Of a stretch of DNA of 63,291 nucleotides, positions 54,747 to 63,151 are shown piece after piece. The notes under the pieces were generated by a model. It saw only the letters and a list, made by a program, of their open reading frames with translations, did no database searches and was not told where the DNA came from. The first letter of the stretch is position 1; each line of letters begins with the position of its first letter. Position numbers and translations under genes: made by a program. The DNA is taken from contig CASEAJ010000039.1 in the NCBI GenBank assembly GCA_949285425.1, positions 1 through 63,291 on the forward strand, written 5' to 3'. This DNA is from an uncultured Porphyromonadaceae bacterium (GTDB lineage Bacteria > Bacteroidota > Bacteroidia > Bacteroidales > Paludibacteraceae).

Positions 54747-54845
54747 ACTATAGAGGATTGAGTAAAATACTATAGAAAGTTGTATAAAATACTATAGAAG
54801 ATTGCATAAAATACTATAGAAAAACGACACACTTTCTATAGTATC
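54747..54845. repeat. 22-bp tandem array D
   Basis: Four 22-bp units start at 54747, 54769, 54791 and 54813, each beginning ACTATAGA (core CTATAG is a palindrome). An inverted half-unit TTTCTATAGTATC (54833-54845) closes the array. It lies between two convergent genes. The rest of the 422-bp gap (54574-54995) holds only two terminators. Confidence 0.85.
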
Positions 54846-54929
54846 TTTTGTCATAAACAAGCATGTGTTTTTCTGTCATATTGACAGATTTTTATCATTA
54901 CACCCAAACACTTCATTGAGAAAAAGAAA

Positions 54930-54959
54930 GCGAGACATCGCCCTTGCGCCATGTCTCGC
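54930..54959 (-). terminator. Terminator of the DUF486 gene
   Basis: GCGAGACAT and ATGTCTCGC form a 9-bp stem, followed on the minus strand by a CTTTCTTTTT tract. Confidence 0.7.
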
Positions 54960-54995
54960 CACACTCGTAGTTCTGTATTTCGCTATGCAACCGTT

Positions 54996-55367
54996 CTATT
55001 TTCTGAAAATAAAATATACCGCCAGCACAAGAAAGGCAAAACCAACCAAATGATTCCAACGGAAAGTTTCATTTTTGAACACAGTCAGCGAAAACACCGT
55101 GAAAACCACAAGAGTTATCACTTCCTGAATTACCTTCAGTTGCAAGAGCGAAAACGGCCCTCCGTTTTCACGGAAGCCTATCCGATTGGCCGGCACCTGA
55201 AACATATACTCGAACAATGCCACCCCCCAACTCATGAGGATAACCAAAATCAAAGGCAGAGCCTCAAACCATTTGAATTCTTTCAACTTCAAATGCCCAT
55301 ACCAGGCAAACGTCATAAAGATGTTGGATATAACCAACAAACCAATCGTAAGAACTGCTTTCATCAT
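54996..55367 (-). CDS. DMT-fold DUF486 family membrane protein
   Basis: A 123-residue protein with about four hydrophobic segments: VLTIGLLVISNIFMTFAWY, LPLILVILMSWGVALFEYMF and others. The pattern FMTFAWYGHLKL and NRIGFRENGGPFSLLQLKVIQE is diagnostic of DUF486, a small DMT-like family. Function unknown. It lies 21 bp downstream of the TtcA-like gene on the same strand. Confidence 0.87.
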   Translation of the reverse strand: MMKAVLTIGLLVISNIFMTFAWYGHLKLKEFKWFEALPLILVILMSWGVALFEYMFQVPANRIGFRENGGPFSLLQLKVIQEVITLVVFTVFSLTVFKNETFRWNHLVGFAFLVLAVYFIFRK

Positions 55368-55388
55368 ACTTTTTTATATTATCGTTTT

Positions 55389-56144
55389 TTATAAACTTTC
55401 CTTTTGGGGCAAATAGCCGGATTGTATATGTTCCATAGCCGCCCACACACTTTGCCGTACAGCCGGATTACACTGTTCCAGCCAGCACAGCAACTCCTTC
55501 ATTTTTTGCCGTGACGATTCTTTCTCGTACGGACAGTTCTTCACCTGTTTCGGCCATTGACGCAACCGCGCCAATTGTTCAACATCACGCTCCGGAACCA
55601 ATGACAAAGGACGTATAATGGTCATATCAAACTTATCCATTTTCAGTTTGGGAGGCATAGTGCCAATGGTACCCTGGTAAAACATATTAAGCAGAAGGGT
55701 CTCCACCGCATCATCCAAGTGATGCCCCAAAGCTATTTTCGTGCATCCAAGTTCCTGAGCCGTTTGGAACAAAGTTTTCCGACGGTTCCAGGAGCACAAG
55801 AAACAAGGTGACTTACGCCTGTCAGTACTCTCATCATAACCGGTAACTTTATGTATAAAAGAAAGCCCCCAGCTTTCCGAATAACTTTTCAGGAAATCCA
55901 AATCAGCCCGATAAGGAATATTTTCCAGCGTGATATGTACTGCCGTTGCCCGAAAGCGTGGTGCAAAAATCTTCATACGCGTCCCCAACAATTCAACCAA
56001 AGCCAAGGAATCTTTTCCTCCCGAAAGTCCGACCAACACATGATCTCCCTCCTCTATCAACGCATAATCGCGAATGGCCTTGTTCATTTTATCGTTTATG
56101 CCGCGAAGCAACTTCAGTTCATCTCTGTTTTTTGTTTCCAACAT
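55389..56144 (-). CDS. TtcA-like tRNA 2-thiocytidine biosynthesis protein
   Basis: A 251-residue PP-loop ATPase: VGLSGGKDSLAL (38-49), followed by SPCFLCSWNRRKTLF (Cys114, Cys117). These cysteines resemble those that hold an Fe-S cluster or form persulfide in TtcA. It would thiolate cytidine 32 of some tRNAs. The three tRNA genes are next door, but on the other strand and independently transcribed. Relation to other PP-loop thiolases remains possible. Confidence 0.85.
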   Translation of the reverse strand: MLETKNRDELKLLRGINDKMNKAIRDYALIEEGDHVLVGLSGGKDSLALVELLGTRMKIFAPRFRATAVHITLENIPYRADLDFLKSYSESWGLSFIHKVTGYDESTDRRKSPCFLCSWNRRKTLFQTAQELGCTKIALGHHLDDAVETLLLNMFYQGTIGTMPPKLKMDKFDMTIIRPLSLVPERDVEQLARLRQWPKQVKNCPYEKESSRQKMKELLCWLEQCNPAVRQSVWAAMEHIQSGYLPQKESL

Positions 56145-56223
56145 GTTTCCGTCAATGTTTTCAAAATATCTATTTATTAAGCACTTTCGGCTTAACAGTT
56201 TTCATGCATGCGATTAAGGCGTG

Positions 56224-56231
56224 CAAAAATA
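56224..56231 (-). promoter_or_regulatory. Putative -7 element of the ttcA-like gene
   Basis: The minus strand reads TATTTTTG, matching TAnnTTTG, about 80 bp before the start. Confidence 0.4.
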
Positions 56232-56274
56232 CAATAAAAGAACATTTTTTTATTCGTTTTTTTCGAAAAAACAT

Positions 56275-56305
56275 TTTGCAGTTTACAAAAAAGGATATAT
56301 CTTTG
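56275..56305 (+). promoter_or_regulatory. Promoter of the tRNA cluster
   Basis: TTTG (56275-56278), 19 bp, TATCTTTG (56298-56305): exact consensus. The first tRNA starts 37 bp downstream. Confidence 0.8.
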
Positions 56306-56341
56306 CACCGCAATTGAGAGTTACACTTGACGTTGACACTT

Positions 56342-56417
56342 GCGAAAATAGCTCAGTTGGTAGAGCACAACCTTGCCAAGGTTGGGGTCGCGGGTTCGAG
56401 TCCCGTTTTTCGCTCCA
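56342..56417 (+). tRNA. tRNA-Gly(GCC)
   Basis: Cloverleaf with 7-bp acceptor GCGAAAA/TTTTCGC, D-loop AGCTCAGTTGGTAGAGC, anticodon loop TTGCCAA (anticodon GCC), T-arm GGGTTCGAGTCCC and an encoded CCA end. First gene of the tRNA cluster. Confidence 0.95.
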
Positions 56418-56477
56418 CAAAAAAAGCAAGGCGAAACAAGAGAGTTTCGCTTTTTTATGTGAACAAAACCCATATAT

Positions 56478-56561
56478 GCCCAAATGGTGGAATTGGTAGA
56501 CACGCTAGTTTCAGGGACTAGTGGCCGCAAGGCTGTGCAGGTTCGAGTCCTGTTTTGGGTA
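56478..56561 (+). tRNA. tRNA-Leu(CAG)
   Basis: An 84-nt class II tRNA with long variable arm (TGGCCGCAAGGCTGT), anticodon loop TTCAGGG (CAG), and T-arm GGTTCGAGTCC. The acceptor starts GCCCAAA with a G-U first pair. The CCA is not encoded. Confidence 0.92.
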
Positions 56562-56572
56562 CGCGTATTTTT

Positions 56573-56656
56573 GCGCAGGTGGTGAAATTGGTATACACGC
56601 TACTTTGAGGGGGTAGTGGCCGTTAGGCCGTGTGAGTTCGAGTCTCATCCTGCGCA
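56573..56656 (+). tRNA. tRNA-Leu(GAG)
   Basis: An 84-nt class II tRNA with acceptor GCGCAGG/CCTGCGC, anticodon loop TTGAGGG (GAG), long variable arm and T-arm AGTTCGAGTCT. The CCA is not encoded. Confidence 0.93.
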
Positions 56657-56672
56657 CAAGAAAAGAATAAAG

Positions 56673-56706
56673 AAAAGCGGAATGCAACATGTTGCATTCC
56701 GCTTTT
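56673..56706. terminator. Bidirectional terminator, tRNA cluster/pagL-like gene
   Basis: A perfect 34-bp palindrome with AAAAGCGGAATGCAAC on the left and its complement on the right. It ends the tRNA transcript and the convergent pagL-like gene. Confidence 0.9.
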
Positions 56707-56731
56707 CTTTATATCCGCATAGCACATCTAT

Positions 56732-57931
56732 CTACAGGATGGTATAACCTATGTTCATATACAAATAGTGCACCACACTGAAATCGACGGCCCTGACCGC
56801 TGCCGTAACAAAAAAATGTTTATTCAAGTTGAACTTCACACCAATGATTTGATACAAACGCTTGATTTGTGCATTCATGTTTACATTCGTCTTCGACTGG
56901 ATGAAGTCATACCCCAAATTGGCAAAAAACGAATAATACGGCATCACAAACTCTCCTTTCATGGACACACCCAAGGAAAAACGATCGGCCGGTTTTCCCA
57001 TGATTATACGATCATAAACCAACCCATCACGCGGATTCACTTCACGCCTTGAAGTCACCCCACCGCTTTCATCATACGAAAGTTCCACACTGGGCCCCCA
57101 TTTGACCCTGCGAGCCGGAACAAAAAGATAAGAATAACCCAGTCCCAACACTCTGAAGTTCCGTTGCACATAAGGGGAGGACAATCCGCAATCCTGCCAG
57201 TTGTTTATCGTCGTATTCCGGTTACTCAGCAGAAGCAGGATTTCCTGCTCCCGGGTCTTGCGGACAGGAGGCAGCACAAAGGGAGATTCCTTCTCGGGAA
57301 ACGGCTTCTCACGATTCAAATGATATGCCACCTCCATAAAACCACCGGCCATGTTCATACCATTATTCGGATAACGGCGTGCCCCATTGGAAAAATGAGT
57401 CAAATCGGCCCCTATCTTCAAATCGAACTTCCGGGCCACTTTCCAGTTATAGTACAATTTGGCCGAGAAATGAATAGCCGATGACTTTCCTATAATATCA
57501 TTGTCCGGATTGGTAAACGGATCATAGGGATTCCAATTGAAAGAACCACCCAAATTAAATTCATAATTCAAGGACGAAGACGGGGAGAATGAAAGCAACT
57601 CGGCTCCCTGGAAAAGATATATTGACACCGGCAAACCTATGTCCTGCCTCCTTCCATAAAATCCCGAAACATCAATGCCCACCCCAACATAAGGCTGGCC
57701 GAACAGATAGTCTTGAGCCGTGCGTCCATAAGCTGCAAAACCATACTTCAATGCCAATGTTGAATAGAGTGGAGTGCCATGTCTTCCCGACATGAAGTCC
57801 GTATTGGGAAGTGCCGAACCAAAACCCGAATTTACCGAAAAAAAATGAGGCAATTTCACACGAACACTGTCATTCGCCACTGTCGACATGGCGAAACAGA
57901 ACAGCACACCCAACAACATATACTTTCTCAT
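56732..57931 (-). CDS. PagL-like lipid A deacylase (acyloxyacyl hydrolase family)
   Basis: A 399-residue outer-membrane beta-barrel with signal peptide (LGVLFCFAMSTVAN). Alternating hydrophobic strands end in an aromatic residue (YLYMNIGYTIL). The motif LTHFSNGARRYPNNG carries His179, Ser181 and Asn182 in the position of the PagL catalytic His-Ser pair. PagL enzymes remove the 3-O-acyl chain of lipid A and so soften the LPS signal. Here the barrel is longer than in Salmonella-type PagL. The activity is inferred. Confidence 0.72.
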   Translation of the reverse strand: MRKYMLLGVLFCFAMSTVANDSVRVKLPHFFSVNSGFGSALPNTDFMSGRHGTPLYSTLALKYGFAAYGRTAQDYLFGQPYVGVGIDVSGFYGRRQDIGLPVSIYLFQGAELLSFSPSSSLNYEFNLGGSFNWNPYDPFTNPDNDIIGKSSAIHFSAKLYYNWKVARKFDLKIGADLTHFSNGARRYPNNGMNMAGGFMEVAYHLNREKPFPEKESPFVLPPVRKTREQEILLLLSNRNTTINNWQDCGLSSPYVQRNFRVLGLGYSYLFVPARRVKWGPSVELSYDESGGVTSRREVNPRDGLVYDRIIMGKPADRFSLGVSMKGEFVMPYYSFFANLGYDFIQSKTNVNMNAQIKRLYQIIGVKFNLNKHFFVTAAVRAVDFSVVHYLYMNIGYTIL

Positions 57932-58087
57932 ATAATCTCACAGACAACGCGTCGGTTTCCCGACCCCAAACACAATCTATAAAAATACCACAAAATTAAA
58001 AAAGCGATTCGTTACAAACAGCATGCCACAAGCATATTTTTAAGTTATTTTATAGCACTTTATTCGCCAATTTGGTTAAAATAATGC

Positions 58088-58095
58088 TATCTTTG
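58088..58095 (+). promoter_or_regulatory. Putative -7 element of the GNAT-ibrA-ibrB operon
   Basis: TATCTTTG matches TAnnTTTG 25 bp before the start codon at 58120. A -33 element is not obvious. Confidence 0.45.
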
Positions 58096-58119
58096 TTCTT
58101 GCCGTACAAATTCAAGACA

Positions 58120-58524
58120 ATGAAAATATTTGTTTGCAATGGAAAAGACCAGCTTTTATTCCAGTGGATTGGCCATTTGGTAATGGACAAGTCCGTGCTG
58201 AAATACAACAACAACTATCCTTTTAAAACAGCAGAGAACTACACTTGGCATATAGCTCACGATGACACCCAAGTGCTTGGATTCATTCCCGTCGAACAAA
58301 GGAAATCCAAATGCATCATCAACAACTACTACATTGCCAATGACAAACCGGAAGTGTTTTCCGCACTTCTGCAACATGTCATTGAAATGCACCAGGATTT
58401 TCCCATTGAAGCTGTTGCACAAATACGCCACACCGAGCTGTTTTCACTTCATGGCTTCAAGGTAATTCTCTATTGGAAGAAATATGTAAAGCTGATTTAT
58501 GCAGAGACAGGAAAGAAAAGCTAA
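58120..58524 (+). CDS. GNAT-like small protein, first gene of the ibrAB-type operon
   Basis: A 134-residue protein starting at ATG 58120 (MKIFVCNGKDQLLF). The pattern IAHDDTQVLGFIPVEQRK, then CIINNYYIANDKPEVFSALLQ and the closing LFSLHGFKVILYWKKYVKL is that of a minimal GNAT acyltransferase, but the acetyl-CoA-binding loop is weak. It overlaps the IbrA-like gene by 26 bp, so the two are translationally coupled. Function unknown; acylation of a partner or nucleic acid is possible. Confidence 0.6.
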   Translation: MKIFVCNGKDQLLFQWIGHLVMDKSVLKYNNNYPFKTAENYTWHIAHDDTQVLGFIPVEQRKSKCIINNYYIANDKPEVFSALLQHVIEMHQDFPIEAVAQIRHTELFSLHGFKVILYWKKYVKLIYAETGKKS

Positions 58525-59803
58525 CGTATACGAGCTGGCCTTGCAAAGGCTCGACTTGGTTTTCCACGATTTCGACAACATATATGTATCTTTTTCCGGA
58601 GGCAAGGACAGTGGAGTCCTGCTCAACATGTGCATCGACTACATTCGCCGTAACGGATTGAAAAAGAAAATCGGAGTATTCCACATGGACTATGAGGTAC
58701 AATACACCGAGACCACAAAATATGTGGAACGGATGTTCGCCGACAATTCCGACATACTGGAAGTATATCATGTATGCGTTCCTTTCAAAGTTCCCACTTG
58801 CACCTCCATGTTCCAAACCTATTGGAGACCGTGGGATGATGAACATCGTGACCTTTGGGTACGCAAACTGCCACAAAACTGCTACACAAAAGAAGACTTC
58901 GATTTTTACGATGAGAACATGTGGGACTATGATTTTCAAACCATGTTCGCCACATGGTATCACCAACGTAAACAAGCTTACAAAACCTGCTGCCTTATCG
59001 GCATACGCACGCAGGAAAGCTTCAACCGATGGCGTACCATCTATTCCGAAAGGAGAATATCATATTATAAAAAGCTGAAATGGACAAACCGGGTTGAGAA
59101 CAACATATTCAATGCATACTTGATATACGACTGGCTGACTACCGACATTTGGACCGCCAACGGCAAATTCGGCTGGGACTACAACAAATTGTACGACTTG
59201 TATTATAAAGCCCGGGTTCCTCTGGAAAAGCAACGGGTGGCCAGCCCTTTCATTTCCACCGCCCGCGAAAGCCTGCAGCTATATCGGGCCATAGACCCCG
59301 ATATGTGGGGAAAAATGATCTGCCGGGTCAACGGAGTCAACTTCACCGCCATTTATGGAAAAACTGCCGCGACGGGGAAACACATGTCCGAGCCACCCTC
59401 CGGCCACACATGGGAAAGCTACATGAACTTTCTGCTGTCTACACTTCCCGAGGATGTAAGCGACAATTACCGGAGAAAACTGGCCGTAAGCATAGACTTC
59501 TGGCGCTCAAGAGGAGGCTGCCTCGATGACGACACCATACAAAAACTGCTCGATGCCGGTATCAAGCTGGAAGTTGTACCCAGCAGCTACAAAACCCGCA
59601 AAAAGGCAGTCAAAATGGAATATATGGACGACATGAACATAGCCGAGTTCAAGGAGCTTCCTACTTTTAAGCGCATTTGCATCTGCATCTTGAAAAACGA
59701 CCATACATGCAGATACATGGGTTTTTCCCCAACGAAAGAAGAAAAACTTAAAAGAGAACGGGCCATGATGCTCTATAACAACAATCAAGAAGAAAACGAA
59801 TAA
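58499..59803 (+). CDS. IbrA-like PAPS-reductase-family protein (DUF3440)
   Basis: A 434-residue protein with a PP-loop SFSGGKDSGVL (31-41), so it binds ATP and should adenylate a substrate. The C-terminal part matches DUF3440, with ERRISYYKKLKWTNRVENNI and KRICICILKNDHTCRYMGFS. Relatives include IbrA of E. coli, a regulator of immunoglobulin-binding proteins, and phage-borne PAPS-reductase-like genes. The true chemistry is unknown; sulfur transfer to DNA, tRNA or protein is a fair guess. It is coupled to the GNAT-like gene and lies 67 bp before the ParB-like gene. Confidence 0.82.
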   Translation: MQRQERKANVYELALQRLDLVFHDFDNIYVSFSGGKDSGVLLNMCIDYIRRNGLKKKIGVFHMDYEVQYTETTKYVERMFADNSDILEVYHVCVPFKVPTCTSMFQTYWRPWDDEHRDLWVRKLPQNCYTKEDFDFYDENMWDYDFQTMFATWYHQRKQAYKTCCLIGIRTQESFNRWRTIYSERRISYYKKLKWTNRVENNIFNAYLIYDWLTTDIWTANGKFGWDYNKLYDLYYKARVPLEKQRVASPFISTARESLQLYRAIDPDMWGKMICRVNGVNFTAIYGKTAATGKHMSEPPSGHTWESYMNFLLSTLPEDVSDNYRRKLAVSIDFWRSRGGCLDDDTIQKLLDAGIKLEVVPSSYKTRKKAVKMEYMDDMNIAEFKELPTFKRICICILKNDHTCRYMGFSPTKEEKLKRERAMMLYNNNQEENE

Positions 59804-59870
59804 AAAACCGACATAACAGGGGCACATCCTTAACAACATTCGGTTCTTTCAAAAAACAAATCATAAAACA

Positions 59871-60377
59871 ATGGAAGAATACAAAAGTCCGGTATACGGG
59901 ATCAAAGCCGTACCAATAGAAAAAGTAAGAGCCAATTCATACAATCCCAACATTGTTCCGCCACCGGAAATGCAGTTGCTGGAGAAATCCATTTGGGAAG
60001 ATGGATACACCATGCCATGCGTGTGCTACTACATCGAAGAGGAAGACATATACGAACTGGTTGATGGATACCACCGATATCTGGTGCTGAAAACATCAAA
60101 GCGCATTTTCGAACGTGAAAAAGGCATGCTACCGGTAAGTGTCATCAACAAGGACCTGTCAAACCGAATGGCCTCAACCATACGGCACAACAGAGCCAGA
60201 GGCGTGCACAGCGTTGAATTAATGACACAAATCGTATCGGAACTGAAAAAATCGGGTGTAACCGATTCCTGGATTATGCAGAACATTGGCATGGACAGGG
60301 ACGAACTGCTACGACTGAAACAGATTTCCGGCCTTGCCGAACTGTTTGCCGACAGGAAATTCAGCATTCCCGGATAA
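59871..60377 (+). CDS. IbrB-like ParB/Srx-domain protein
   Basis: A 168-residue protein with the ParB N-terminal fold. IKAVPIEKVRANSYNPN is followed by VDGYHRYLVLK (about 64-74), the GxxR-type nucleotide-binding motif, and RHNRARG (105-111). The second half has the HTH-like AST...MDRDELLRLKQISGLAE. IbrB-type proteins are always near IbrA-type PP-loop proteins. It is the last gene of the operon. Confidence 0.83.
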   Translation: MEEYKSPVYGIKAVPIEKVRANSYNPNIVPPPEMQLLEKSIWEDGYTMPCVCYYIEEEDIYELVDGYHRYLVLKTSKRIFEREKGMLPVSVINKDLSNRMASTIRHNRARGVHSVELMTQIVSELKKSGVTDSWIMQNIGMDRDELLRLKQISGLAELFADRKFSIPG

Positions 60378-60394
60378 AAAACAGCAGGAAAAAA

Positions 60395-60430
60395 GCAAGA
60401 GGCAAAGACAGCCCCGTCTTTGCCTCTTGC
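60395..60430 (-). terminator. Terminator of purT
   Basis: A perfect 15-bp stem GCAAGAGGCAAAGAC/GTCTTTGCCTCTTGC. The minus strand continues with a T-rich run. Confidence 0.85.
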
Positions 60431-60453
60431 CTCCTTACCTTAGTCCATACGGC

Positions 60454-61623
60454 CTAATAGACCTCTACTTTTGCTGCGGCAGCCTTGCATTTGTCACGCA
60501 AAGCATCCATGTCACTGCCATTAGGTGCATAACACAACACAACCCCCATGCGACGGTTTACTTTGGTATAAGGCTTACCGAAAATACGCAAATAAGTATC
60601 CGTTTCACCACATACATCTTCCATTCCGCGATAACGGGGCTGTTCCTTACTGGCTATAGGCGACAAGATAACGGCACTTGCACCCATGCGTTCCTGCGTG
60701 ACTCCTGGAATTGGCAATCCCAACACGGCACGCAAATGCAATTCAAACTCATTCAGGTTCTGGGTTCCGGCCAATGTCACCATACCGGTATCATGCGGAC
60801 GGGGCGAGAGTTCCGAAAAATACACTCCATCGCGATGGCTCAAGAAAAATTCCACACCCCATATACCTGCACCGGTCAACGATTCCGTTACCTTGGCGGC
60901 CATGCGCTGTGCCTCGGCCAAATGTTCAGGAGTGACATAGGCCGGCTGGAAACTTTCACGATAGTCTCCTCCTTTCTGCACATGGCCGATAGGCGGGCAG
61001 AACAAGGTCGGACCGTTCTTCTGAGTGACTGTAAGCAATGTAATCTCACAATCAAAATGAATGAACTCTTCAATAATGAGTTCCTTTATGTCACCACGGC
61101 TTCCACTGCAACCATACTCCCATGCCTGTTCCAGTTCATCGGCACTCTTCACCAATGACTGGCCCTTGCCCGACGATGACATCAATGGCTTGACCACACA
61201 GGGAAAACCTATTTTCTGTGCCGCCGCCTTCAGTTCGTCCAACGACTTTGCATAAAAATACCTGGCTGTTTTCAGTCCCAATTCCTTGGCGGCCAAATCA
61301 CGGATGGCCTTCCTGTTCATGGTGAAATTCACAGCCCTGGCACTCGGCACAACCTGTATGCCTTCTTCTTCAAAATGATACAGACGCTCCGTACGAATGG
61401 CCTCTATCTCCGGCACAATGATATCGGGCTTATGCTTGGCCACAACCGCATCCAGTTCATCACCATCCAACATGTTGAACACTTCACATGCATCGGCCAC
61501 CTGCATGGCCGGAGCTCCTGCATACGAATCGCAAGCCACCACATACTGTCCTTTACGCTTGGCTGCTATAACAAATTCCTTTCCCAATTCCCCGGAACCT
61601 AACAATAAAATTTTCTTTATCAT
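60454..61623 (-). CDS. purT: Formate-dependent phosphoribosylglycinamide formyltransferase
   Basis: ATP-grasp enzyme of purine biosynthesis that formylates GAR with formate. About 389 residues from [17 protein letters not shown]. It contains [34 protein letters not shown] and the [17 protein letters not shown]-grasp core, and [14 protein letters not shown]. The frame is open to 61683 and two ATGs precede 61623, but the family begins at MIKK or just before. Intact. Confidence 0.94.
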   Translation of the reverse strand: MIKKILLLGSGELGKEFVIAAKRKGQYVVACDSYAGAPAMQVADACEVFNMLDGDELDAVVAKHKPDIIVPEIEAIRTERLYHFEEEGIQVVPSARAVNFTMNRKAIRDLAAKELGLKTARYFYAKSLDELKAAAQKIGFPCVVKPLMSSSGKGQSLVKSADELEQAWEYGCSGSRGDIKELIIEEFIHFDCEITLLTVTQKNGPTLFCPPIGHVQKGGDYRESFQPAYVTPEHLAEAQRMAAKVTESLTGAGIWGVEFFLSHRDGVYFSELSPRPHDTGMVTLAGTQNLNEFELHLRAVLGLPIPGVTQERMGASAVILSPIASKEQPRYRGMEDVCGETDTYLRIFGKPYTKVNRRMGVVLCYAPNGSDMDALRDKCKAAAAKVEVY

Positions 61624-61687
61624 GTGCATTTCCATTTTTATATTTCCTTCAAACGTAAAAGCGGAACAAGCTTCACGCTTCACGCTG

Positions 61688-61695
61688 CAAACTTA
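61688..61695 (-). promoter_or_regulatory. Putative -7 element of purT
   Basis: The minus strand reads TAAGTTTG, matching TAnnTTTG, about 65 bp before the start. Confidence 0.4.
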
Positions 61696-61760
61696 CGGAA
61701 TTTCGGAATAATATCCTCACGAAAAACACACATTGCACATGCAAATTGACCGTGCGCCAC

Positions 61761-61786
61761 AAAAAAGGGGGCTTCCAGCCCCCCTT
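61761..61786 (-). terminator. Terminator of the choloylglycine hydrolase gene
   Basis: GGGGGCT-TCC-AGCCCCC hairpin, followed on the minus strand by TTTTTT. Confidence 0.8.
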
Positions 61787-61811
61787 CAATGACAAGTCAA
61801 ACCTGTCGGTT

Positions 61812-62897
61812 TCATTTTATTTTCAGCACATTTATCGGTTGTTCACGGACCTCGTCAAGCGGACGGGCTGCATAACGGACCGACACGAAATTTATCGCAT
61901 TCAAATCGATGCAGCGGATGCGGCTGTCGTACATGGTGCGATAATATATTTTCAGGTTGACCGGATCGGTTGCCGAAGTCCACTGGGTGGCACTGGGCAA
62001 ATCGGCCGGGGCCTTTCCTGCCGGAAACTCTATCCCCACTGGAATGTCAAAGTTGTTCAATATCTGGAAGCACTGACGTACGGCAGCTTCGGCCACCGGT
62101 TGTTGCGGAGCTGTTGTCTGATAAAAAGCCGCCCGCACAAAACGCGAAGGAGGAGTCACATCGCCCGGCAAGCCCAACATGCCGCTTCCGGCCCCAAACG
62201 AAGCCAAGGTGGCTCCTTCCAATTGTTGCACCGGAGCTGTGCCCGACACCAGATTGACATAATTGTTCAAATTGGTCAATTGCCACTCAAAACCCGGAGA
62301 ATTGGTCAGCACACCCAACTTGTTTTCATAAAACACGGGCTTTCCACCAACCACTTCCAACACCACCTGCTGCCCTGTTTTGTCGGCAAAGCGCCAATGC
62401 ACGGTCGAGGCACGGGGATCTATGCTGACAATGTGCACTTCGGACACGGCAGCCTTCACCTCATCAACCGTGGCACAGGTTCCCAACAGCCAAGGCACAA
62501 GTTGAAGGTCGGCTATGCTCGAGGATTTCTGGTCTGCACGATACGCCTCATACTGTCCGTAACCAGGGAAATAGAACAGTCCGGCCGACAAACCGGCTTC
62601 ATTCAAGCCCTCGGCTACAAACTGCTTTTGCTCCACGGCCAAACCCACATAGCCGTAACGGGCCGTGAAACGCATGCCATCTGTCCCTCCAGGCACAAAC
62701 GACTGCTCGGTGTATCCTCGCGGCACCACCACATACTGGCTGTTCAAGTTGCTTCCACCCCACTCTATGGTACGTGCCAGGACGGTTGCTCCGTCAGCAC
62801 TTTTCAAGGTAATACCCGTACAGGCCTCCAAACGCGGAATAGCCAACATTCCACCGACAACAAGCGACAGAATGAAAATTTGTTTTGCTTTATTCAT
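61812..62897 (-). CDS. Choloylglycine hydrolase/penicillin V acylase family enzyme
   Basis: A 361-residue Ntn hydrolase with a signal peptide (about 1-25) that exposes Cys26 (EA-CTGITL) as the N-terminal nucleophile. VLARTIEWGG supplies the conserved Arg42, with Glu in place of the Asp of Gram-positive bile salt hydrolases. The TNSPGFEWQLTNLNNY block supplies the conserved Asn residues. The pattern fits the Gram-negative branch that includes Bacteroides bile salt hydrolases and penicillin V acylases. Substrate (bile salts, penicillin V or acyl-homoserine lactones) cannot be decided. Confidence 0.88.
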   Translation of the reverse strand: MNKAKQIFILSLVVGGMLAIPRLEACTGITLKSADGATVLARTIEWGGSNLNSQYVVVPRGYTEQSFVPGGTDGMRFTARYGYVGLAVEQKQFVAEGLNEAGLSAGLFYFPGYGQYEAYRADQKSSSIADLQLVPWLLGTCATVDEVKAAVSEVHIVSIDPRASTVHWRFADKTGQQVVLEVVGGKPVFYENKLGVLTNSPGFEWQLTNLNNYVNLVSGTAPVQQLEGATLASFGAGSGMLGLPGDVTPPSRFVRAAFYQTTAPQQPVAEAAVRQCFQILNNFDIPVGIEFPAGKAPADLPSATQWTSATDPVNLKIYYRTMYDSRIRCIDLNAINFVSVRYAARPLDEVREQPINVLKIK

Positions 62898-63128
62898 AAG
62901 TTATTGTTTTATTGTATTCATGTCAATGGCTGGGAAAAGAACACAGCCTAACTGTGTTTACTTGCCGCAACCCATGTAACAGATAATATAACAACAAAAC
63001 CGGGATTTTGTTTGGACGGATGCTGCCATTTACCCATTTTTATATGTACGCGAGCTCTGAATAAGAGTTTCGTGCGGCCGACAGCATGAGGTTTCCTTTT
63101 TATCCCTTCTGTCTTTTTTTAAAAAAGG

Positions 63129-63147
63129 TTGACTCCTAAAGAGTCAA
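63129..63147. other. Palindrome in front of the partial HTH gene
   Basis: TTGACTC and GAGTCAA are exact complements around CTAAA, 5 bp before the start codon at 63152. It could be an operator or an element end. The left edge of the window contains GAGTCAACC twice, the complement of GGTTGACTC here. Confidence 0.45.
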
Positions 63148-63151
63148 AAGC

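Noticed and set aside
58499..59803. Assimilatory PAPS reductase (cysH)
   Set aside because: It has the DUF3440 C-terminal region and a ParB partner, and no sulfate-assimilation genes are nearby.
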